A DNA stretch of 64,000 nt from Xenopus tropicalis (taxonomy: Eukaryota; Chordata; Amphibia; Anura; Pipidae), in contig NC_030683.2 of the NCBI RefSeq assembly GCF_000004195.4, positions 90,997,410 through 91,061,409 on the forward strand. The letters run 5' to 3'. Below, piece after piece: positions 56,191 to 64,000 of this stretch (its first letter is position 1; each line of letters opens with the position of its first letter). The notes under the pieces were generated by a model, which was not told the origin of the DNA, did no database searches, and worked only from the letters and a program-made list of their open reading frames with translations. A program made the translations under genes and the position numbers.

Positions 56191-56229
56191 TTAATATCTC
56201 ACTGGTCTATCTGCCCTGTGAGATATTAA
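56191..56229. repeat. Short perfect hairpin
   Basis: ttaatatctcac (56191-56202) pairs with gtgagatattaa (56218-56229) around a 15-base loop. Confidence 0.85.
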
Positions 56230-57146
56230 TTAGAGGTTTTCTTAAGGGCAGCGTCAGACATGGCTCCATTACTTTGCCTGAAGCTGAGTGGTGACATATG
56301 GTGACAGTTTCCATAGAGCTCAATAGTGTTGTGTCTGAAACTGTTCAGATAAGTTCTATGAGACTGGCTGGACAAGCTGTGAGACTGACAATAACTGAGA
56401 GATCTGGTGGCACTATGTGAAATGGCACAAGACTGCTCTATTTTAGCTATTTAGCTATTTGTATAAGAGCCACCACAGTTTTTCTATTGCAAAATCTGTC
56501 AATTAAAGACTCTAATGTAGACCTGTCATTAGTTGCCGGACCGTTGTTTTCTGTTTTTCTGATTTTATTGTGTCTGGTTGTTGGATTTACCTTTACCTTG
56601 TTTATTGATCTACCTACCTATCTATACTATAACTGAACAGGTATAGTGGTTGGGTCAAAAATGCATAACTAAGCAGCTGTACCAGTGCAACCCCTTCCCC
56701 CCCCTCTACCCCCCCAGTATTCCCAAGAATCACAGTGTCTATACATTTTGGAAACCAGAGCATTTATGAAATAAGTAACACGAATGGCTGATATTATTGT
56801 TTGCTTTGAAAAGTTAAAATCAGATCATTAGTGCGGTGAAGCAATGACTCAAATGACTTACATCACTGGTGGAGACAGAAGTGGTGCCCTTTAAGCACTG
56901 TAATAAGTCATCCTCTCTCATTGCTCTGTATTTGACTCCAAGTCTCCCACTCAAACCACTAGTCTGTATATGATAGATATAACTGCATTTACTGCAAAGA
57001 AATGAAGAACATGAGCTATTACATCGTGCTAGATTTTAATATACTTTACAGGAAGGGTCCATCTATTTTTGCATTCTCTGCGATGGGTAGAAGAGAAAGT
57101 CTGCTTATGCTTTATACTATTTAAAGTATATATGTATTTTTAATTT
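56230..57146. other. Non-coding, no recognised feature
   Basis: C runs near 56697-56716. No repeat or gene recognised. Confidence 0.45.
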
Positions 57147-57154
57147 CTCATATT

Positions 57155-57728
57155 CAGTGTTTGACTGGGATGCCAAGGGCCCACCAGAAAACCTCAGACC
57201 ATACACCCAATCTCCAAGCTTTGCTCCACTCCACACATTAAACCTTTTATTTTCTTGGTCTTTTTTTCTTTTTATTTCTTTACATTACATATATTTATTT
57301 AGTCTTTTTGTTCCCATCCAGAAACAGGGAATGACTATGAAATATTCCAAATCGTTAGAAGCAGGTGGGCCCACTGACACCTGGGAGCACATTTACAAAG
57401 GCGAATTTTTCGGGTGTACGCACGATTTTGTCGTGCGCCGCACGACTTTTCATACGCCACACGACTTTTTCGGACGCTTGCACAAAAAATCGGAAAGGTT
57501 TTACTGCTGTTTACAATTGTACGGTACAAAAATTTTGTGAGTTTCGGATCGCCAATACGATATTATCGTGACTAATACGATTTTTTCGTAAGCATTTTCG
57601 TGATATTTGTGATCTTCAGAAATTTTCGTTTCCAATCCAAATTTTTCCCATTCGGGATTCAAACTCGTAATTTGATAAATCTGCCCCCTGGTGTTTTCCT
57701 GGTATCTGGGTGGTACAGTCCGACACTG
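57155..57728. mobile_element. hAT-type MITE hosting a Harbinger-like MITE
   Basis: CAGTGTTTGACTGGGATGCC to gggtggtacagtccgacactg with a perfect 8-bp duplication CTCATATT at 57147-57154 and 57729-57736. Host parts are 57155-57383 and 57691-57728; the interruption is 57384-57687. Confidence 0.85.
57384..57687. mobile_element. Harbinger-like MITE, nested
   Basis: GGAGCACATTTACAAAGGCG to aatttgataaatctgcccc, flanked by CTG at 57381-57383 and 57688-57690. CpG-rich arms (cgcacgacttttcatacgcc, cacgactttttcggacgc). Same subfamily as the fragment at 28970-29138. Confidence 0.82.
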
Positions 57729-57755
57729 CTCATATTATTCAAAAATATATATAAA

Positions 57756-58683
57756 TGTAGAGACCCATAGGGTTAATATGCCCCTATGGCTTTAAACCCT
57801 GCAACTTCCTCAATTCTGCTGTTACTGGGAAAAGACCCATGTATCAGTTTAGATACCTTTTGCATTCTTATATAGTGTTTAGCAGGGAGGTGTGTCTTCC
57901 TCTTTGGCTGCATCTGCTGACCCAGGTGGAAGTTCCACTGAGCGAGCCTAGGATCAACAGGGCCCCAGAAAAGCCATAACTTGCCCTAGAGTCTTCACCT
58001 ACTCTGGAGAAGTCAGGGACAGGGACCCCGTGAATGAGGACCAGTTAGATAGTTACTCTTGTAGAGCGCTTTCTAGGAAAGTGAGATAAAGAGGGAAGGA
58101 AGCAAGTGCAGTTTCTGCTCCACCAAGGAAAGTAGCTGGAAGTACCCTTCCATACAGGCACTTTTGCCTTAACGTAAGGCCACAGTTAAGACATAGGAGA
58201 CAGGCAGTACCTAAACCCTGATCCACCATTAGCTGTAGGACTCTTAAGGCTAGAGGTATTCAACCTGAAGACTGAGGCATCTATCCTGCTGCTTCCACAG
58301 GGGTGCCAAGCTGACCAGGTGCATTTACCCTGCGCAGACTCAAGAGGAGTTGGGATAAACCGGTGTGCATCCTCTCTGTGCTGTCCTCAGAGTATTACTA
58401 TCATATAACAGCTGTATGTGAGTATATTACAATAACCCTGCATATTGATTGTCTCTGACAATAAACCTGTTCTATTGTTTAACTGCAAGAACCTTCTGGC
58501 ACCCATTTTTGTTATGTTGCACTGCACACAGCTACAGTGAGTTGTAGTTGCACTATGCCCTAGCTCCGCTGGTCCCTTCCATATAACAAAGACCCATGCT
58601 GAAGGATTGAGTCGCATGTGCCCCATGCTCTAAAACCTATACTAGCCGTGGTTTGACTGGTTTACAGCCAAATAGGGGTTACA
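57756..58683 (+). mobile_element. Solo LTR
   Basis: 928 bp starting TGTAGAGACCCATAGGG and ending AATAGGGGTTACA, that is TGT...ACA ends, flanked by TAAA on both sides (57752-57755, 58684-58687). It carries aataaa at 58460-58465 and a TATA-like ttatata at 57868. No internal retroelement sequence or second LTR is in the window, so it is probably the product of LTR-LTR recombination. Gypsy-like is a guess from the 4-bp duplication; the strand is set by the aataaa signal. Confidence 0.68.
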
Positions 58684-58687
58684 TAAA

Positions 58688-58922
58688 TGTTTGTGATATA
58701 TAGCTAGCTGTTATCAATGTGATCTTTTTGGTGATCTGTCATAATGATATCTAATATGTACAACCCATGCTACCAACATCACCGTGGAAACTACAGACTA
58801 TATAGTTAAGAATAACCCAAAAGATTTTAGAAGTAAAAAAAAACACATCATGACAAATAATAAATAATGATACACAAAGTTCTTGGTTTAAAAATAGTTT
58901 AGTGCCTTGAACAATAAGTATA
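58688..58922. other. Non-coding, no recognised feature
   Basis: Nothing recognised. Confidence 0.4.
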
Positions 58923-59112
58923 TTCCAGAAACCGATCAATCAGAGAGCTCTAAATTAAATTTCCCAGTATTTCCCTATTTAAACAAACAATGCTTTATTT
59001 TTTGACTCATCTATTTTTTTCTGTAATATAAAGACAGTATTTTGTACTTGATGATAAATAAGCTATCAAAATTCAATGTTTATGGCAAAAAATAGTTTAA
59101 ACATTTTTAGCT
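58923..59112 (+). mobile_element. CAGGTATGGGA-family MITE, decayed
   Basis: tccagaaaccgatcaatcag, ctgtaatataaagacagtat, tttgtacttgatgataaata and caaaattcaatgtttatggc follow family order with many changes. Confidence 0.5.
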
Positions 59113-59115
59113 GCC

Positions 59116-59200
59116 TTAAAGGGATACTCAAAGTACAGTAATTGAAACTCTTCTGTGAAAGTCCAATCAAGCACGCAAAAAACAAAAACTGAAAATGAAA
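59116..59200 (+). mobile_element. T2/Kolobok-type left end
   Basis: TTAA (59116-59119) then agggatactcaaagtacagt. Only the left end. Confidence 0.45.
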
Positions 59201-59315
59201 GGGTGTTGCTGTGTTAGCAGAACGAATTCAAAATGATCTTTCCATTTATAATAGTAAACAAGAGTGAAGCAGGAGGGTGCGGAACCCCTGGTGTTGGCAT
59301 TAAGTAAAGTGCTTG

Positions 59316-59505
59316 AGGGCTCTGGCACATGGGGAGATAAGTCGCCCGCGACAAAACTCCCTGTTCGCGGGCGACTAATCTCCCCGAGTTGCCATAACCC
59401 GCCATCCCACCGGCGAACATGTAAGTCGCCGGCGGGATGGCACACGCGGCGGCGCGATTTCCCGAAGTCGCGTGTGCCATCCTGCCGGCGACTTACATGT
59501 TCGCC
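59316..59505. mobile_element. Palindromic MITE, AGGGCTCTGGCACACGG family, right-truncated
   Basis: agggctctggcacatgggg, gcgggcgactaatctcccc, ccatcccaccggcgaacatg against catcctgccggcgacttaca. Right terminus missing. Overlapping 116-, 88- and 82-codon frames are by-products. Confidence 0.78.
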
Positions 59506-59655
59506 GGTTTGAAGCAATTTGTTGTCCTGTTTAAACCATTAAAGAAACAGTTATTACTGAGGCTTCCTTTTAAAATGGATGCAGTTCAATATATTTCAGT
59601 ATAGGTGGCTGGTTGACTAAAGGTACTAAAGAAACTTGATAATTTGCAAGTAAAA

Positions 59656-59833
59656 GATTGTAAGCTCTACAGGGCAGGGACTCTACAGAGACCTCCTCCC
59701 TACTGTTACTCTTACCACAGGGCATTAAATCTTTATATATTTATACTTTGTTTATTACAGTGCTTGTCCTCCCTGTGTGTACTTGCAACGCGGTACAGTG
59801 CTGCATATCGAGCCCTTTCTAAATAATCTTATA
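59656..59833 (+). repeat. SINE-like repeat (gattgtaagctct type)
   Basis: gattgtaagctctacagggc, agggactctacagagacctc, tactttgtttattacagtgc and cggtacagtgctgcatatc. Best copy of this family in the window. Confidence 0.6.
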
Positions 59834-61603
59834 CACAAATATACATACATACATACAAAGGTCCTGAACATGATGGATTTCCCCCCCAAGGTATAGCTCT
59901 GTGGTTGCCAACCCACAGCATTTCCTACTGTTATTGTTTTACGTTTGCCATGGTCCAAGCAGGATGTATCTTGGAAAGTGATTTGAATAAATTGGGGACT
60001 AAAGTAAATTATCCAAGTAGGTTTTACATGGGCATTACACATTTAGGAAAAAATAGCACTGAAAGTTAGTTATACCCTATAATTATGTTGGGGACCTCCT
60101 TAATTGAGAGAGATCGGAGGATTCTATTAGACTAGAGCTCTAGGCAGTGTCTGGTAAAGTCAATAACAAACTATATCTGAAAAATATGCTATTGACTAAA
60201 GGGATAAAAGCAAGTCTTTTCCCCTTTATAGAGCTCTCTAATAAAATTTTCCCCATGAGTATGCAATGCTGCATTGGGAATCAGTCAAGAGGAAGAATAT
60301 AAACGAGCTGGAAAAAGTGGAGAGTAATCAACTGGTAAACCAAATGGACAATTAAACTACAAAGAATGTCTGTCAAAGTTGGGTTTGTTTTCTCTAGAGA
60401 AGACAAGTGCACAGCATAGAATGAATCCATGAATCGTGGAGTAAAACTGTGTCTCTGTGCTTCCACAACTTGACTCCAAGCCAGAAATTTAAAACTGGGC
60501 ACCTACTATGATGCCACTGGGGCAACATCCAAGGGGTTGGTGAGCAACATGTTGCTTGTAAGCCACTGGTTGGGGATCACTAGTATAGATAGACCTTTGG
60601 AGAGAAGGATGATATATTTAGGGTAAACGTGCAAGCAATACAAACATACAAAATGTCCACTTTTCTGCAAATTGTGTTAATCCATTTAATATCATACATA
60701 TTAGAAACTCATATAAATAATTAGAAGTGAACAGCACTGAATTCACCTGGCAAGTGGGCTTTAGTGTGTGAATTTCTGGTGTCTGGAAAGAGCAGTTGTA
60801 TCAAATTTGAGGACTTGATTACAAGAAAAATATTGGGTTAATTTTTAGTGGTTAACAAAATATAGAAGATGTAATTACAGTGTGTAAGAGCATCGATGAT
60901 GGTATGCAGCACTAAATCTGCAGAAAATTTGAGTATTACTAGGAAAGAGGACAATTGGGGTTAAATGTTTTATTATACAGAGATAAGAGTAAACAATCTT
61001 TGCATAAAGTAAAAGAGTAGTAATATATGTATTTACACAATAAGTATTTTCACTAAATTGAAACCTGGGTGTGAATTTATCTTATTTACCTTCACCTGAA
61101 AATGAGAACATTGAAAAAGTGTGAAACAGCTTAATAAAAACATAATCCCATTTGTTCCTTTTTGTAATTTATAATTGTATTCCAATCCCATAATGAGTGA
61201 AACGCTGACTGCAGGGAGGTGAAACTCTGCTTGCATAGACAAATTCCTTGTGAATCGCACAGAAAAACTGACAAGTGTAAAGTGCGGCATAATGATGACA
61301 AGCCATGGCAAAGCTGAATAAAAGAATCACTGTACCGAAGGGAATACTAGGTAATTACAATTAATTACAAGGTATTAGAGTTTAATATTAATGTCATTTA
61401 TTTATAAAACATCAATATGTTTCACAGAGAAAATCAATGTGACTGTCATAATATCTGATTACAACAATACAATGCAATATCCCAGTTGATAATTGGCCTA
61501 CTGTTTTAGAGAAGCATTGCAGTCTAATATACCAATTCAAACTTTCTGTCCAAAAGAAAAAACAAACCAACAACCCACTTGTATCTTACTACTATGTCCA
61601 CGT
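59834..61603. other. Non-coding, one dispersed-repeat scrap
   Basis: 60527-60592 carries ggtgagcaacatgttgcttg and gccactggttggggatcact, a common frog repeat block. Otherwise unremarkable. Confidence 0.45.
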
Positions 61604-61878
61604 CAGGACCTGGAGTTTTCCAAGTGAGGGGGTCTTTCCACAATCCTGATCTTCATACCTTAAATCTACTAAAAAATAATTTAAAAATTAACTAAACTCA
61701 AAAGTATTCTTTTCCTACCATGCAGCTTAGTTACCGTAAAGTACAAGGTACTGTTTTATAATTCCAGAGAAAAAGGAAATATGTTTTAAAACTTTGAATT
61801 ATTTGCTTAAAATGGAGTCTATGGGAAATGAGCATCCCGTAATTCATAGCTTTCTGGAGAATGGATCATATATCCATA
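61604..61878 (-). mobile_element. CAGGTATGGGA-family MITE, ends decayed
   Basis: caggacctggagttttccaa, cttcataccttaaatctact, acaaggtactgttttataat and aaatggagtctatgggaaat in reverse family order. Termini are not intact. Confidence 0.72.
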
Positions 61879-62671
61879 CAAGGAAGGCAAACTGTGCTCC
61901 AGCCAAAAGTTTTTGGACAGCAAACTGCAGCAGCTGGAACATGCTCTATGGTAAGGTGAGCCCAGTGTATTATTGCTCATTTTCCTCAACTTGGGTCATT
62001 AGCTCTGTGTCCAATCAAAATAGAAAATTATTAATCCCCTTATGAGACAAAAAAGTGCAATTTATTTAAAGTCTGTGCAGTACCTGCTGCAATTGGTGCA
62101 TTATTATTCCCTGCACTCCTTCCAATCATAGTGGGTCAGGTCACATATTACCCCTACAAATTAGATTTTGGGTAACACTGTAACACAGAAATAGTATTGG
62201 TAGCGTCATTTATACCAGGAGTCTACTTCCAATACTGTATCACTAATGTCACTGCAGAGTCAAATATGCCCTTATGATAAGCAGTTGAGGGTACTTTGAT
62301 TCTTTTTGTTTCCTCGGTAAAAGAAGCAGAAAAGTATCTAAAGCCCCATGTATGCCCTATATAACATAACAACAGAATATAGTCATACCAAGTGAGTGAA
62401 GAAGTAGAGTCCATAATGTTTGTAATGGATAACGCCGGCTGTTTAGGACAAGCATGGAACAAATGACTGAACCTAAGAATTCTGGGTATTTAAAAGCTCC
62501 AACAGGTAATTTGATGGTTCAGACTTTTCTTTCATGCTTCTCATAGTGAACATTTAAGTTGTGAAAACACAACATTTTATATTTCCTCTGACTTGATTAC
62601 ATAGTTTTTAAAAATGCATACAGAAGTTTAAAATGTGGGCAAAATGTTTTTGTACACATAGCCAAGAAGGA
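61879..62671. other. Non-coding, no recognised feature
   Basis: Nothing recognised. Confidence 0.45.
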
Positions 62672-62856
62672 ATTAAAGGGAACATTGACTAACAGCTTAT
62701 ACTATATGTTAGATGCCAGAAGACCACTTGAATTTTATCAGTAATCTTTAAGTTCATGCTGTATGTGTTAATGTTGGATCGGCTGTAGTAATGAACGACC
62801 GATTTCCAATTATTCGTCATATGAACAACCTATCTGTAAGTGTATGGCCACCGTAA
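62672..62856. mobile_element. MITE scraps: T2-type end and GSTGGCCA-type end
   Basis: TTAA (62672-62675) then agggaacattgactaacagc is a T2-type left end. 62776-62856 (gttggatcggctgtagtaat ... aagtgtatggccaccgtaag) is a right end of the fold-back family of 24818-25113. Confidence 0.45.
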
Positions 62857-63039
62857 GTGGCTCAAGTAACTCTACAGAGCTGTCAACTTAACAGCTATGG
62901 TACCCGGGGGAGGAATGGGGTGCATGTCTGTGCACAACTGTAACTTTCCCCTGATACCTGGAAGTGTATGTCACGGATGTCATTCATGCTTATGGAATTG
63001 GTGCCTCATGCTTGCGCAAAATCACACCTGAAACCAAAA

Positions 63040-63260
63040 AATTCTATTTCCGAGAATCACCGCAGGACTTCATGAGACTTCAGGAAAATTGGGAGAATGT
63101 TTCTGCAGGACAGGAGAATAGGGAGAGCCTTCAAAACAAGTAATTCCTGAAGAAATAGGGGGGTTGGCATCTCTGACTCTGGCCTCACTGGCTTCCTATC
63201 ATAGCACTGCCTCTGTGCTGGGGGATTCCTGCTGGGCCCTGGTACAATCGCACCCCTTGC
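63040..63260 (-). repeat. Unnamed dispersed repeat
   Basis: On the minus strand reads agagatgccaacccccctat and ctccctattctcctgtcctg, followed by a cagggccca-type scrap (63230-63245). I recognise the wording from frog DNA but cannot name it. Confidence 0.4.
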
Positions 63261-64000
63261 CACTGCTGCCCTCATAGTTTAAAAGCAAAAATCCAGGCTA
63301 AGTTAATGTTAACTTTCTTCAGAAGTTTTTGGTATTTTATTGAAATATGAAAAATAATATTTAAGCAAGCTTAAAAATTGGAACTGTAATTCTGAAAACT
63401 AAGCTACATACTTCTGTGAACCATACACCACAGACCATACAGTACTTAAAGGATTATACAGTGCAGTATTTGATATTGTTCAGAACTAGACCTTCAGGCT
63501 AAGATCACTAGAAAAATTGTTGGACTGTTAATATGAGTAAATACTATTAAGAGAAACGGAGGTGTTACATGACTGAATGTTCCCATTTTTCACCAGCAAT
63601 ATATGTGTATGTGTGTAGCTAAATGCTTCTAAATTTGCAAGAAATGTTTTGCATGTTCAGCTCAATGACATGATCAAGCCAAGCTCTATTCACAAGAACA
63701 CAGCAGCTTCATTGTGCATGTATTGAAACCTGACTAGGGCTATTTTGTGAATACACAGCAACCTGACTGGTCCACTAAAAGTTCTAGTAAGAAACTAGTC
63801 CCTACAAACAAAAAAACAGCCAAATTACTATTTTTATTACCAGCCTTTACATTTATCACTATTTTGCTGCTCAATGACAAACACATTTGGATTAAGATTT
63901 AAGAATTAGAATTTTAACCTTCTTACTGAAAAGAAAAGTTGAATCATGTGGTGTTATATACTTTTGAAGATCCATCAAAATACTGTACTATAATAATAAT
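63261..64000. other. Non-coding, no recognised feature
   Basis: AT-rich to the window end. Confidence 0.45.

Noticed and set aside
57157..57540. 127-codon frame, one of the longest in the window
   Set aside because: It spans the boundary of a hAT-type MITE and a nested Harbinger-like MITE, so it cannot be an ancestral gene.
59167..59517. 116-codon minus-strand frame
   Set aside because: Mostly encoded by the palindromic MITE at 59316-59505, with frames on both strands.

Overview
This window looks like vertebrate, gene-free DNA from a clawed frog (Xenopus, inferred). It is AT-rich, and I could not support a single host exon, tRNA or rRNA gene on either strand. About 80 short open frames occur by chance or inside repeats. 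The taxonomic inference rests on a dense set of short inverted-repeat DNA transposons (MITEs) whose ends I recognise from frog genomic sequence: CAGGTATGGGA...TCCCATACCTG, TTAAAGG...CCTTTAA (T2/Kolobok type), TAGTGATG...CATCACTA, CAGGGCCGG...CCCTG and GGGGCTGATTTAC...GTAAATCNGCCCC. I cannot tell X. laevis from X. tropicalis, and no database was searched. Window ends fall in unremarkable sequence, so the stretch could be a large intron or intergenic DNA.

Layout. 1-4.0 kb: quiet, with old SINE-like fragments. 4.0-9.2 kb: a run of MITEs, including a Harbinger-like element nested in a Tc1/mariner-like one (5.66-6.18 kb) and a 419-bp T2 fold-back element (8.72-9.14 kb). 9.2-11.3 kb: quiet. 11.3-19.7 kb: dense; it holds two hAT-type copies 107 bp apart, a GC-richer unexplained block (17.0-17.6 kb), and a Harbinger-like MITE expanded to 961 bp by ten tandem copies of a 52-bp unit (17.73-18.69 kb). 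19.8-33 kb: many further MITEs, including a self-nested Tc1/mariner-like pair, a complete 613-bp T2-type element and a second Harbinger-like copy (32.4-32.9 kb) with only one copy of the 52-bp unit. 33-46 kb: sparser. 46.0-48.8 kb: a hAT element sits in the edge of a 25-bp minisatellite of about 74 units with higher-order structure, itself split by a 5'-truncated CR1/L2-like LINE fragment, the only recognisable protein-coding remnant. 50-59.5 kb: MITEs, a perfect 31-bp hairpin, a solo LTR (57.76-58.68 kb) and nested elements. 59.5-64 kb: mostly quiet.

No operon-like or cooperating gene system is present. What can be read is transposon history. Target-site duplications (TA, TTAA, 3-bp, 8-bp) can be seen directly for many copies; nested copies give an order of insertion; and two MITE families show internal tandem expansion. 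I did not find a new functional system.
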